In this document: positions 1 to 13,000 of the stretch, one piece after another
How the letters are laid out: each line of letters starts with the position of its first letter
How positions within the stretch are numbered: the stretch's first letter is position 1
Assembly: GCA_944324195.1 (NCBI GenBank)
Contig: CALUVJ010000004.1
Coordinates: 1 to 54,160, forward strand
Source: Candidatus Gastranaerophilales bacterium
GTDB taxonomy: Bacteria; Cyanobacteriota; Vampirovibrionia; Gastranaerophilales; Gastranaerophilaceae
DNA: 54,160 nucleotides
Direction of reading: 5' to 3'
The notes under the pieces: model-generated
What the model was told of the DNA's origin: nothing
Databases searched by the model: none
What the model saw: the letters and a program-made list of their open reading frames with translations, nothing else
Position numbers and translations under genes: made by a program

Positions 1-126
1 CCTTGTGGGAGAGGGAAGAATTTCTTAGCGAGCTGTGCGAGCTTAGAAATTCGGGTGAGGGGTCCTGGATTGCTTCGCTACGCTCGCAATGACAATCATA
101 TAATCACCCTTCACGCTTCACGCATT
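1..126. repeat. dispersed-type intergenic repeats
   Basis: No gene is visible here. Positions 1-70 contain an imperfect hairpin (arms AATTTCT ... AGAAATT around 18-55) flanked by the purine-rich strings GGGAGAGGG and GGGTGAGGGG. Positions 66-96 hold a second imperfect palindrome (ATTGC ... GCAAT with CGCTACGCTCG inside). TTCACGC occurs twice in tandem near 111-124. These have the look of multi-copy intergenic repeats in bacterial chromosomes. A related purine-rich string lies before bioB at about 24971-24994. Copy number cannot be judged from one window. Confidence 0.5.
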
Positions 127-137
127 CCCCCCCCCCC
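127..137 (+). repeat. C11 homopolymer
   Basis: Eleven consecutive C residues end two bases upstream of the -35 box of the tRNA-Gln promoter. It is a candidate site for slippage or sequencing error. Confidence 0.9.
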
Positions 138-139
138 TC

Positions 140-167
140 TTGACATTAGAGATTGATATTTTATGAT
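140..167 (+). promoter_or_regulatory. sigma70-type promoter of tRNA-Gln
   Basis: A perfect TTGACA lies at 140-145 and TATGAT at 162-167, 16 nt apart. Transcription would start near 174, a few bases before the mature tRNA end. Confidence 0.7.
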
Positions 168-178
168 AATAAATGCGA

Positions 179-251
179 TGGGGCGTCGCCAAGTGGTAAG
201 GCAGCTGGTTTTGGTCCAGCCATCCCGGAGGTTCGAATCCTTCCGCCCCAG
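179..251 (+). tRNA. tRNA-Gln (anticodon TTG)
   Basis: The 73-nt sequence folds as a full cloverleaf. The acceptor stem TGGGGCG (179-185) pairs with CGCCCCA (244-250), with G251 as discriminator, and the U1-A72 pair is the tRNA-Gln hallmark. The anticodon stem GCTGG/CCAGC encloses TTTTGGT, giving anticodon TTG. The T arm has TTCGAAT. CCA is not encoded. It has its own promoter and terminator, so it is a single-gene unit. Confidence 0.97.
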
Positions 252-253
252 TT

Positions 254-281
254 AAAAAAGGGCATGCATATGCCCTTTTTT
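254..281 (+). terminator. rho-independent terminator of tRNA-Gln
   Basis: Stem GGGCAT/ATGCCC with loop GCAT, preceded by A6 and followed by T6. It could act in both directions. Confidence 0.9.
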
Positions 282-311
282 ATTGCTTTTTGTTTTTTTA
301 CATTTAAGGGG

Positions 312-340
312 TTCACAAGTATATAAAGATGTGATATAAT
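312..340 (+). promoter_or_regulatory. promoter of the giant FliD-like gene
   Basis: TTCACA (312-317), a 17-nt spacer, then TATAAT (335-340) with an extended TG at 332-333. Transcription is predicted to start near 347, giving a 5' leader of about 400 nt. Confidence 0.7.
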
Positions 341-358
341 TATTATTAAGATTGTATT

Positions 359-388
359 AACATAACATTTTGTATAAAATGTTATGTT
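359..388. repeat. 30-nt palindrome, copy 1
   Basis: The 13-nt arms AACATAACATTTT (359-371) and AAAATGTTATGTT (376-388) are perfect complements around GTAT. In RNA they would form a 13-bp hairpin at the very start of the leader. As DNA it could be a protein-binding site. Confidence 0.85.
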
Positions 389-499
389 ATATAAAATATA
401 ATAACAGTAAAGGTTTTAACCAAAACAATAATAAATTATTGAAATTTACAGTAAAAACAATAACGCCCAAAGGCAGCTGCCAAGCGCAAAACAATAAAA

Positions 500-529
500 A
501 ACATAACTTTTTATACAAAATGTTATGTT
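500..529. repeat. 30-nt palindrome, copy 2
   Basis: Second copy of the 359-388 palindrome in inverted orientation (the centre reads TATAC rather than GTATA), with a single arm mismatch (AACATAACTTTTT). Both copies are self-complementary, so they can also pair with each other across the 111 nt between them. Confidence 0.85.
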
Positions 530-530
530 G

Positions 531-567
531 CCTAATCGGCGAAAGCCGTGTGGCTAGTACAATTAGG
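531..567 (+). other. two-stem RNA element with GAAA tetraloop
   Basis: The closing stem CCTAAT (531-536)/ATTAGG (562-567) encloses a CGGC-GAAA-GCCG hairpin (537-548) and the single strand TGTGGCTAGTACA. AATCGGC (534-540) can alternatively pair with GCCGATT (638-644) inside the downstream terminator loop, so mutually exclusive folds are possible. Function unknown. Confidence 0.5.
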
Positions 568-617
568 AATATCTAAAAATGGAAACTCGAACAATAATAA
601 ATAATAATACTTGGAAT

Positions 618-662
618 AGGTATCGGAATTTTGCTTAGCCGATTTACCGGTACCTTTTTTTT
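618..662 (+). terminator. terminator-like hairpin inside the leader (possible attenuator)
   Basis: AGGTATCGG (618-626) pairs with CCGGTACCT (647-655) over nine base pairs with one G-U pair. The loop is 20 nt and is followed by T8 (655-662). It lies after the promoter and before the start codon at 755, so it would stop the giant gene's own transcript unless antagonised. Confidence 0.65.
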
Positions 663-754
663 ATTATTTGAGTGATTAACTGACATAAAACATAAATAAT
701 AAGGAATAAGACAACAGTAATTTACCCCTTTACAAGGACATACAGGTAGTAAAA

Positions 755-1090
755 ATGACCATTTCATTCAGCGGATTAGCATCAGGATTAGATACCTCAT
801 CATGGGTTGAGTCGCTTGTAGCATTGAAACAAGCGAAAGTTGATACGCTTGAAGAAGAGAAAGAAACTGTCTTACTTTCGCAGGAGACTTTAAGTAATAT
901 AAAATCATTTTTTAGTTCATTTAGAAGTGTTATAGAAAAAGTAACTGATGCAAAATATAGTATTCCGACGATGGATATTTTTGCTCAGAATTTAGCAAAT
1001 TCAAGTGATACCAGCGTATTAACGGCATCAGCCACTACAGAAGCGGAAGAATCTACGTATGAAGTTCTTGTGGACAAATTAGCTTCTAAT
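755..1090 (+). other. FliD_N domain of the giant protein
   Basis: Residues 1-~112: the LASGLDTSS motif and an amphipathic D0-type helix (VESLVALKQAKVDTLEEEKE), followed by the segment that leads into the first IN module. In known FliD this part forms the D0/D1 leg with the C-terminal domain. Confidence 0.85.
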
Positions 1091-4000
1091 ACACAGGCAT
1101 CAAGTAATTATACTTACATGACTACAATTGTACAAACAACAACCGCTACTCTCGATACCAAATTGATAAATTTAGGTGTTCAGACCGGTAAAATTGGGGT
1201 TAATGTCAACGGTATTGAACATGGAATTAATATTGGTGAAAGCGATACAATCGGAACTTTTATAGAAAAGATGAAAGAGATTGGTGTTGATGCAAGTTTT
1301 AATACTTCAACCGGCATTTTTTCCATTAATATTGATGCAAATGCGATAAATGATATTGACGGAACGGGAATTGTTGACGCATTTCACTTAGAGGGTGTTA
1401 ATGAGGGTTATGTAAGCAATGATTTAGCGATATCAAAAGTTGATACAATATATTCTGCCGCAACTGAAAACACTTTGTTGAGTGAGTTAGGCGTGAAGTC
1501 AGGGGAAATAGTTGTTGCTGCAAATGATACCAGTTATACAATATCAATTGATGAAAACAGTACGCTGGGCTCCTTTATACAGGATTTAACGGGAAATGGT
1601 ATTTTAGCGGAATTAGATGCTACCGGTGTATTTACAATTACTGATGCGGCGATTGTTGATGAAGGTACAACCTGTATTTTGGATGCATTAGGTTTGGATG
1701 TTGATATTTACGGCAAAATTCAAACAACGGGAAATTTAACTCATGTAACAGTAACAACAGAAGTTACTTCCGCAACATTGGACACTTTGTTGAAAGACCT
1801 TGGTGACGGAATAGAAATTACAGGCGGAGAGACAATAGTTGTAAAAGATAATGATAATAATGTTTCGACAATTACAATAGATACAACTGCGACATTAGGT
1901 GAATTATTTGATTCACTGGGCAAGGCCGGTATAACAGCATCATTAAGAGATGATGGGACTGTTGAGATTTCCGGAGGTGTTATAGAGGGTGGAACATTTG
2001 ATTTATCAGGCGAATTTGGACTAAAAGTAAATGCTTATAACGGTATGGTAACCGGTAATCCTTTGACAGAAACTATTACCGAAGTTACTCAGGCCGATTC
2101 CGGAACAAGATTAGTTGAGGATCTCGGCGTGCAAGCCGGCTATATAGAAATTGCAGATACAAATGGCAATATTCACTATGAAAAGATTTATGAAGGGCAG
2201 ACCATATCAAATTTTATAGCTGACTTGTCATCTTACGGGATAAAAGCATCTCTTGGAAGTGACGGCGTTTTAGAAATTGCCGGCGGCAGTTTTACGACTT
2301 TGACTGACGAGCAGGTTAATGATTTAGTAACTGCAGGTTCTATATTGGAAAGCAACACTGAGTATATAAAAGGTACTGATTTACTTACCAGATTATACGG
2401 AGCCCCTGTAATAAGCACAGATCAGATTACTGTTGTAAGTGTTTATGCCAAGACGCAGGCCTTGACATATTCATCCGTAAATACAGTAAACGCTTCTAAA
2501 ACAACAACATTGGCTTCACTTGGATTGACAACAGACGGAACGGTTGTTTTTACCATAGATAATAACGATACAAGAACTATAGATATTGATGGTACGATGA
2601 GTATTGAGGATTTGCTGACCTCATTGCAAAACTCAGGTATTACGGCATCCTGGAATAGTGAAAATTCAGGAATAACAATAGAGGATGCAGTTCTTACCGG
2701 CGGAACATCGGATTTAGCGGATGTATTAAATTTAACAACGACGGTTAATCAAAAATATGTCACATCGACGGCTTTATCAAAACAGGAAACCATCGTATCT
2801 TCTGCAACAGAAGATACATTGTTATCGGAATTCGGGATAACAAATACTATGTCTATAGAAGAGAGAACTGCAAGTATTTATGATAATAACGGTAATTTGG
2901 TAACGTCTGTAATTTTAACAGAGAATTTATCAGTTGGTGATTTGATAGACTATATTAACAGTTCAAATACAAATGCCAGTGCAAGCATTTCAAACGGGAT
3001 TTTTTCAATAGAAAACGGATATATTGAAAATTCAACTCTGGAAGCTGCTATGGGACTTGAAACATCAAGTAAATCAAGTTACGTACTTGGTTCGGTAATG
3101 ACAGTTACAACAGCTGCAACAATAATTGATGATACTACTTTAGGTGAAATTATAAGTATTTTGGGAACTCAAAATGCGGTTTCAAGCGGCTACTCTTTGC
3201 GATTTGATAACGAAGAATTAAATGTTTCATCATCAACAACGCTAGGTAATTTAATGCAGCAGATTCGTGATTTAGGCGGGACTGCAAGATTCGATTCTTC
3301 CGGCAGATTGGTAATCTCAGGCGGCACAGTTTCCGGAACAGTGGCATCAGCATTGGGAATTACTGTAAGAACTGCAACAACCGGTGTTACTGCAACCGGA
3401 GATGTGTTATATACCCAGGGAACTGTTTATGCTGATAGAAATTCAACTTTTGCAGATTTAGGTGTTAATAAAAATTTAACTTATATTGTTCACGACATAG
3501 ATGGTGCAACATTAAAAAAACTTACGATAAAAAGCTCTGATACTATCGGAGAATTTTTAGATACTTTAGAAGCAAATGATATTAGCGGAGAAATAGAAAA
3601 CGGGGTTATTTCTCTGGATTCTCTTGCCGGGAAATATATTACGGGAGAAGTTGCGGACTTTTTGGGTATTACATCTGCAACGACTACAAAAGTCGTTGAA
3701 ACAACCCAGAGTTCAACAGCATCAATTACTCATACAGAGACTATTATTGCTGATTTAACAACAAAACTCGGTGACATAAATGCTATAACTCAGGACGGGC
3801 AAAATATTTTAATATACAACAGTCGTCAGGAATGTATCGGCACTATTTCCGGGCTGACAACATCTTCAACAATAGGTGATATGTTTAATGCCTTAAGTGT
3901 ATATGATATAAGCGGTACAATTACTGACGGAATCATATCATTAACATCTCAAAGTAACAATTACGCATCCGGAGTTATAATGGATAACCTCGGAATAATC

Positions 4001-7000
4001 GTAACAGAAGGTTTGGCAACTACGGTTACTATCGGACAAACTGTAACATCAACCGCCCAAATTACCTGTACGACACTGGCAACTGCAACTGCAGGCTCCA
4101 CTCTGGGCGAATTAGGAATAAGTGATGCTTCACAAGGCTTTTTGGCTCCGGTTACGCAATTGACAGAAGCGGAGGCTAAGGCTCAGGGATATACTATAAT
4201 AAAAACCGCTCAACAATTACAAAGTATAAAATATGATCTCAGCGGTAAGTATATTCTTATGAGTGATATTGATTTAAGCGGTTTTAACTGGACAGCAATT
4301 GGAGATGCGACAAATAAGTTTTCCGGCGAATTGAACGGTAACGGATATGTAGTCAAAAATCTGGAAATAAATAAGACATCTTCTGACTATCAAGGGTTAT
4401 TCGGGTATATAGACAGAAATTCCGTAATTCAGAATATAGGTTTAGAAAATGTAAACGTAAAGGCAAAAAATTATGCAGGTGCCTTGGTTGGTTATAACTT
4501 CTACGGAACGATTTCAAATTCGTATACAACAGGAACTGTTACCGCACAGACAAGTTATGCCGGCGGTATTGCAGGTTATAATTTGGGCACAATAATAGAA
4601 TCCGCTTCCTCGGCAAATGTAAAGGCAGCATCTTACAGCGGCGGTATTACAGGAGCTAATTACGGGACAATATCAAATTCATACATTACGGGCAGAATCA
4701 ACGGTACAAACACTGTAGGCGGAATTGCAGGTGCTAATTTTAATTCAATAGTAGATTCTTTTTCATCAGGTATTATAAAAGGTACGGGGTCTGTAGGCGG
4801 AATTGCAGGTGAAAACTGGAGCTCAATATCAGATTCTCTGTCAATAAGTTCTGTTACAGGCAGTAATAATACCGGCGGTATGGTTGGTATTAATTACGAT
4901 ACCATATCAAATTCATATGCTGTTGGCAAAGTCAGCGGAACAAGTACATACGGAGGTTTTGCAGGAAATAATAGCGGCACTATAACAAATTCCGGATACA
5001 ACAAAGATATTACGGGAACATCGGCAGCTATAGGAACCGGCACTAATTCAGGTGTTGAGGATAAAACTATAGATGCAATCAGTTCATTATATAACAGCGG
5101 TTCTGTAGGGATGATTGATAATCAGATTCTCATTCGAAACGGAGATAATTCGCTGGATAGTATCTTTGTTAATTCCGATATGACAGTAAGAGAATTATTT
5201 GACGCTTTAGAAGGTTATGGAATAAGCGGTACGATAAGCGACGGGATAATCACCTTCAGTTCTTCAAACGGCGGTTATTTGGTTGGAGAAGTTGTATCGG
5301 CTTTGGGAATAGATTTGATTTCTTCAAATACCGTAGCGGTGACTACTACTTCTACAATGAAAGTTTCCTGTACAACAATAACAACTGCAACTTTAAGCAC
5401 GACATTAGATTATTTGGGTGTTCAGAGTGAAAGTGTTGCAGAGCTTTCAGGTCTTAAAGCCGGTGCGGATGGGTTTATAAAGTCTGTAGACAGATTAACG
5501 GAAGCGGAAGCGAGAGCTCAAGGTTATACTATCATAAAAACTGCAGCAGATTTAAAAAGTATATCTAATGACCTGGACGGGAAGTATATACTCATGAATG
5601 ATGTAGAATTAAGCGGTGTCGATTGGACTGCTATTTCTAACTTCGCGGGCGAATTAAACGGTAACGGCTATAGTATTAATAATTTAACAATAACAAAGAC
5701 TTCCACTAATTATCAAGGATTATTTGCTTCTACTGCTGCGGGGGCTGTGATTAAAAATTTAGGCTTAGAAAATGTAAATATAAAAGGTGACTCCTATACA
5801 GGCGCTTTGATTGGCAGTGTCAACGCTTCTGCTACTATTTCAAATGTATATGTAACAGGAAATATAGACGGTACCTCTTTTACAGGCGGCTTGATCGGTT
5901 ACGCATCTTCTATTACTATAGAAAATACTTATTCTTCTGTTGATGTTAACGCTAGATATAATTCTAATTCATATGCCGGCGGAATTATTGGCCGGGCATT
6001 GTATGCTACAATAAGCAACAGCTATACAACCGGAGATGTTACAGCAATAGGTTCTGTTGTAGGTGGTATTGCAGGTGAAATTTATTATTCAAAACTTTCG
6101 AATTCTTATGCTTTGGGTAATGTCTCCGGTAAGTCAAGCGTTGGCGGCCTGTTAGGCAGTGCTTATGCTACTACAAATATATCCAATACTTACGCTTCAG
6201 GTGAAGTAAATGGCAGCGCAAATAATGTCGGCGGTCTTATCGGGAGTTTAAGTAGTAATTCAAATCTTTCCAACAGCTATGCTTCCGGCGATGTGCGAGG
6301 TTCTGGATACGTTGGAGGCTTGGTTGGCAGTGCAAGCAGTGTCGTAAATATCTCAAATTCTCATTCAACTGGTTCTGTAAATGCAATTGCTAATAATACC
6401 GGCGGATTTGTAGGCTATGCTTATAATTCTGTTACAATTACCAATTCTTATGCTTCAGGAGATGTTACGGGTGCTTCATATACAGGAGGATTTGCGGGGT
6501 CAATACGAGACAGCGCAACTATATCCGATTCTTATGCAATCGGAAATGTTTCAGGCGCTCAATATACCGGCGGTTTCGTGGGATCAGCTAATAACACTGT
6601 TAATATTACTAATACTTATGCTGCGGGTGATGTTTCAGGAGGACAGTATACAGGCGGATTTATAGGATCCCTTTACTATTACGGGACAATAAAAAATTCA
6701 TATACTTCAGGCCATGTTGAATATATTGGCAATGAACAATATGGAGGAGCTTATGCGGGTTATGTAGCAAATAATTCTACAATAACCGGCGGGTACTATG
6801 ATAATACCGATTCCGGTATTACTAAATCTGTAGGTTCAATATATTCAACCCGTACTACTCCTGCTTCTGCAAGTGTTTCAGGTGTCAACACTTATGAAAC
6901 CAATAATAAAATTAATTCAATTGACGTAGATAATCTTGCCGTAAAAAACGGTACAAAAACAGTTGGAATAATACAGTTATCAAAAGATATGACTGTAGAG

Positions 7001-10000
7001 GACCTTTTGAGGGCGTTAGAGGAATATGATATTCAAGGCACTATTGAGGATGGTGTAATTTCTTTAACTTCAGACAGCGGCAATTATGTAATCGGAAATA
7101 TTGCTAATAAATTAGGTTTATATGCGGTAGTTGAAGGCGATTTGAACACTACAAACGGAATTTCATCTACATCTACTCTTGCGATTACAAAAACAGAAAT
7201 GGTTTATGCAACAGGCGGAACAAAATTGAGTGATTTAGGGTATGTTGACAGTGTAACCTATTATACTGCTTCTACAACGCCATCTGATTTTGTAGAAGAA
7301 GTAGCAAAAATATCAGAATCTCAGGCCAAAGAACTTGGATACACAGTTATAAAAACTGCTGACCAGCTTCAAAGCATGAGCGGTTCCGGCAAGTATATTT
7401 TAATGAATGATATCAACTTAAGCGGTTACGACTGGACAGCTATAACAGATTTTAGAGGCGAATTGAACGGTAACGGCTATGTTATAAATAATTTGACCAT
7501 AACCACTACTGCTAATCAGCAAGGACTTTTTGCTACAACTAGAGACGGAGCGGTGATTAAAAATCTGGGGTTGGAAAATGTGAACGTTACAGGCGGTAAT
7601 TACACCGGAGCTTTAATCGGGTATGGAACCGAGTATACGCAAATATCTAATGTTTATGTTAAAGGAAGTGTTAACGGCAGTAACTATACCGGTGGTATAG
7701 TTGGTATGGCAAGCTCAATAAGAGTTTCTTCCTCATATGCATCAGCGGATATATCCGGCAATCAATATGTAGGCGGTATTGTAGGGTGTGACAATAGTGA
7801 TTATGCATATATTAGTAACAGCTTTGTTCAAGGCCGCATAAGCAGTGCATCCAATTATGCAGGCGGTATTATAGGGTTGGTTGGAAGAGGTTCAATATCA
7901 ACATCTTATAGTGCCGCGGAAGTTATATCTAACGGTGATTATACCGGGGGTATAACCGGATACGCCGGAGTTTCTGTGTCTATATCACAAACCTATGTAA
8001 CGGGTAATGTTACAGGACGAAATTATACAGGCGGTATAGCAGGTGATATGAGCTATGAAGCTGATATAACACAAAGTTATGTAACCGGCAATGTTAGCGG
8101 TAACAGTTACGTAGGCGGTATAGCGGGAAATATGCACGGCGATACGTATACCTACACAAGCTCTTGGGATAATACAGAGCAAACCGGCTATAACTTTGCT
8201 GTAATAGGAGATATTTACGTTACGGGTAATGTAACTGGTGTACAATATGTTGGAGGATTGGCCGGATACTCCAGAATTGCCAAAATTACAAACGGTGATT
8301 TCTCCGGAAATTTGAGCGGTACTACTTGTGTAGGGGGTATAATAGGCTATTCTAGGGACTATACATCTTTGACTAATGATGTATTTCTGGGTAAAGTTAC
8401 CGGTGATAGGTATACCGGAGGTATTGCAGGAGAGGCTGATGAGACGTATTTCTATAGTGTTGTTTCGTCAGGCACGGTTATTGGCGGGGAAAAAGCAACA
8501 ACAGGCGGTTTGGTAGGGTATTATGATACAGACGGAAGCTGGAGCAATTCTTATGCATTATCATATGTAAATGATGGCGGTGCCCTTGCAGGCACTATAA
8601 GGTATGATTCTACAGTAACAGGAACATATGATCCTGATGCTGTTAATGTTACATCAACAAGGGGTGCATCAACGGGAACTTGCAGAGCAACAAAAACAAC
8701 TACCGATAAAATAGTAGAAGCTCTAAATGACGGAACCATTTATTCTCCTGAGGATACTATAATTATCAGAAACGGTGCATATACTACAGGATTAATCCGA
8801 ATTAATCAGGATATGACTCTTGATGAATTATGCGGCGAGTTGGAAAAATACGGTATAAAAGTTGAATTAAAAAACGGAGAGTTGACATTTATTTCTCCTG
8901 AAAACACTTATATAGCCGGCTCCTATGCGGCAAAACTCGGTATAACCACAAGTATTTCCGGCGATTCCGGTACTGTCGGAATAGCATCTTCTTCCACATT
9001 AGAAGTTACTTACACTGAATACGCTGCGGCTAACGTAAATACTACACTTAAATCTCTGGGAGCAAAAGATTATACAGGGTTTATGGCGGATTATGAATAT
9101 ATTTCAGAGGAACAAGCCAAGAAAATGGGCTATGTAATAGTCAAAACTGCCGATGATTTGAAAAATATTAAGAATAATTTAGATGCCAGATATATATTGA
9201 TGAATGATATAGACCTTGATGGTGTTAATTGGGAAGTTATAAATAATTTCACAGGAGAACTAAACGGTAACGGTTATGTTATTAAAAACTTAACTATTAA
9301 CAACTCTACAAAAGATAATCAAGGCTTATTCGGAACAATAGACGGCGCATTAATACAAAATATAGGTTTGCAAAACGTAAATGTTACCGGAAGAACAAAT
9401 GTAGGCGGTCTGGTAGGATTGAATGACGGAACGATATCAAATGCTTATGTTATCGGAAGTATAAACGGCACTGATTACGTTGGCGGCATAGTAGGTTCTA
9501 ATTCGGGCAAAATTAACAATGTTTATTCTGCCGGTTCGGTAAATGCCGACAATATGTATGCAGGCGGTATATCCGGTTCTAACTTTGATACTATAACTAC
9601 TGCTTTTTCTGCCGCAACTATTGAAGGTGAAGGTGTAATAGGCGGTATTTCGGGTGATAACTGGGGGTTAATTTCTAAAGCCTATTTCAGTAACAGTTTA
9701 ACCGGCAGCTCTACAGTCGGTGCTCTGGTCGGTGATAACAGAAACGGAAGAATACAATACGCACGATATGATTCTGACCTTGCCGGAGATATTTCAGGCG
9801 TAAGTCTCGGAAGTTCTTCCGGGATTACGGCTCTAAATACAACCCAGGTGAATGAGCTTATTAATGACGGGACAATGGCTCTGCCTGCAAACTATTTAAT
9901 AATTAAAAACGGTTCTGATTATGTAGACAGTTTCATAGTAGACCCTAATATGAGTATAAATGAATTATTTGCAAAACTTGCAGAGTATGATATTACCGGT

Positions 10001-13000
10001 ACTATGGAAAATAGTATTATTTCATTAAATTCTGAAAGCGGAAATTATATTGCAGGTGATATTGCGGGATTGCTCGGTGTTGATGCAATAACTGTCGGAA
10101 CTATCGGAATTTTATCAACCTCTACTATAAAAGTTTCAAATGCGGGTGTTATTTCTTACGCAACGGAAAGTACAACACTTGGAGAACTCGGATATACTAA
10201 TCAAAATTCTTCTAATCAGGCCGCAAGTGCAGGAGCATCCGGATTTATAGAAGATGTAGTACAAATATCTGAGACAGACGCGATAAGTCAAGGATATACG
10301 ATAATAAAAACCGCTAATGATTTGAAAAACATTAGTAGTAATGTTTCCGGTAAATATATCTTAATGAATGATATAGATTTATCCGGTGTATCTTGGAGTG
10401 CGATTACTAACTTCAGCGGCGAGTTAAACGGTAATGGTTACAGTATTAAAAATCTTACCCTCAGCAGCAGTGGTACTTATTATTTAGGACTTTTCGGATA
10501 TACAAGTTCCGGAGCGGTAATTAAGAATTTGGGCTTGGAAGATGTAAATGTTTCCGGTTACAGAGGGGTAGGGGCTCTGGTTGGCAGTGTCAGCAGTACT
10601 ACTACAATATCAAATGTGTATATGACAGGCACGGTACAAGGCAGCAATACAAATGTAGGCGGTCTGGTCGGATATTCAAATTATTTAACTATAGAAAACA
10701 GTTATGCTGCCGGTGATGTAATAGGCGTGAGTTCTACAGGTGGTCTTATTGGCGATGCAATAAGAACAACGATTAGAAATAGTTATACAAGCGGAGATGT
10801 TACAAGTTCAAACAGCTATGTCGGCGGTATTGCAGGTTCTGCCGACGTGGTCAGTATTTCAGGTACATATGCTACCGGAAATATATCAGGTTACGATAGA
10901 GTAGGCGGCTTGGTTGGTAGTACTCGTAGTATTACTATTACTGATAGCTTTACTACGGGTAATATAGACGGCAGGAATTATATTGGTGGTTTGACAGGCT
11001 ATTCAGATAGAACATTGAATGTATCTAATACGTATGCAATAGGTAATGTATCAGGAAGTACATCTGTAGGCGGTTTAGTCGGTTTTGTATATAATGGATC
11101 TTATTATACAATTTCAAATTCATTCACTAATGCAAATAATGTTACAGGTTCTATATCTAATAGTAGTACCAGTACTTTATATTCGAACGTGTATTACAAT
11201 CCGTCTAACAAAGTTTCTGCGTCTGCGGAAACTAATACGGCTGCTATTGCTGCAACATCTGATGAAATCCGTGAAATGTTTATAACCGCAAATAACAGGC
11301 CGTCTTTTGATTTAATCCTGTCTGGCGGCGGTGCAAATTCATATGATTTTATAGACTTAGATTCATCAACAACAATCGGAGAAATCTTCCAAATATTATC
11401 TGATTACGGATTTACGGGCAGTATTACCAATGGTGTTATAACACTGGAATCTGCTGATAATAATGTTATTCAAGGTGATATTTTAGATATACTTGATTTA
11501 AATACAGTGGTAGTTAACACTACAGAGGGCATTAGCGCAACATCATCTTCTGCGGTAACCGTAAATAACACTGTTACTTCCGGCGCGACTTTGGCTTCAT
11601 TGGGTGTTGCCGCAAGCAATACTTCTGCATTTCAAGTTAGTATAGATAATGAATCTGCTTCAGGGTTTATAGAAGGAGTTACAAGATTATCTGAATCAGA
11701 AGCTGCAAGTCAGGGATATACAATAATAAAGACTGCCGACGAATTGCAGGCAATTAAAAATAATTTAAGCGGTAAATATATTTTAATGAATAACATAAAC
11801 CTGAATGGTTACGACTGGGTTGCTATTGCGAATTTTAAAGGTGAATTGAATGGCAACGGATATACTATAAATAATTTAAAAATTGATTCAGAAAGCCATT
11901 TTCAAGGACTTTTTGCATCAACCCAAGCAGGAGTAAAAATTACAAATTTAGGCTTAGAAAATATTAACGTAAAGGGTGGTTCATCCGTAGGTGCTTTAAT
12001 TGGAAGTGTGGTCGGTTCTGCAACTGTATCCAATGTATACGCTAACGGTAAGGTCGAAGGCTCCTCTTATGTGGGTGGACTCATTGGAGAGGCCTATTAT
12101 GCAACGCTTACTGTCAGCAGTACAAACGCAGATGTTGATGTAACGGCAACGAGCTCATACGTAGGCGGACTTATAGGTTATGCTAATGGCAGGATAACAA
12201 TTAAAGACAGCTATACCACAGGAGATGTTATAGGTTATGGTGATATAGGTGGTTTATTGGGTTCCGGACGTTCTGTAATGGTAACCAATACTTATGCAAC
12301 AGGAAATATTCAAAGTATTGGCAGTAGTGACGTAGGCGGGTTAATAGGAAATCTTGATAATGGCACAGTAAAAAACAGCTATACTACAGGTAACATAACT
12401 GCAAGGAGTAGCAGCTATGTGGGCGGACTGATTGGGAATACATCTGGTAAGGTGAGCCTGGCTTATGTGTATTCTACCGGTGATGTATACGGTAATCAAT
12501 ATGTAGGCGGGCTGCTGGGACGAAATTGTGGCACTATAGATAATTCATATACTTCTGCTGACATATTTGCTTCAAGTTACTATGAGGCTATTTCATATAG
12601 CGGCACTGTCAGAAGTTCCTTAACAACCGGAACGGTTAATAATGTTGAAACTATCAGGTACTACAATTCTTATGGTTCAATTGGGACTATAGCAGACACT
12701 GCCACTTTAGTTAACGGTTTAAATGACGGAACTTATAGTTTGATGAGCAACAATTTGCTTATCATGAATAAAAATGATGTTGTAGGCAGTATAAAAATTG
12801 GCTCAAATACAACTATTGCACAATTAATGAATGAGCTCGCAAAATATGATATTGACGTAACACTGGAAGATGGGTATCTTTCTTTTGATTCTCCGGAGGG
12901 TAATTATATTGCAGGCTCTGCAGCTGCGCAATTGGGTATAAGCGTATCATCAGTAAACGACTTTAATCATATAGGAAACACTGATTCCAAACGGCTTGAA

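Larger units (their letters stand above)
347..754 (+). other. long structured 5' leader without a gene
   Basis: No convincing reading frame occurs between the promoter and the start codon at 755. A 68-codon frame at 370-576 reads mainly through the palindromes and is rejected. The stretch contains two 30-nt palindromes, a GAAA-capped hairpin within a closing stem, and a terminator-like hairpin. Such a leader suggests transcript-level control of the very large gene behind it. It matches no riboswitch consensus that I recognise with confidence. Confidence 0.55.

Noticed and set aside
370-576. 68-codon plus-strand frame in the leader
   Set aside because: It reads through both palindromes, repeats YKMLC only because of them, and has no ribosome site.
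359-662. c-di-GMP-I (GEMM) riboswitch in the leader
   Set aside because: GCGCAAA and a GAAA tetraloop are present, but the core GGCAAA / GACGCAAAGCC / TTACCGA order is missing.
7985-8245. 86-codon minus-strand frame inside a GLUG block
   Set aside because: The regular YITxNV pattern mirrors the plus-strand repeat; it is not a gene.
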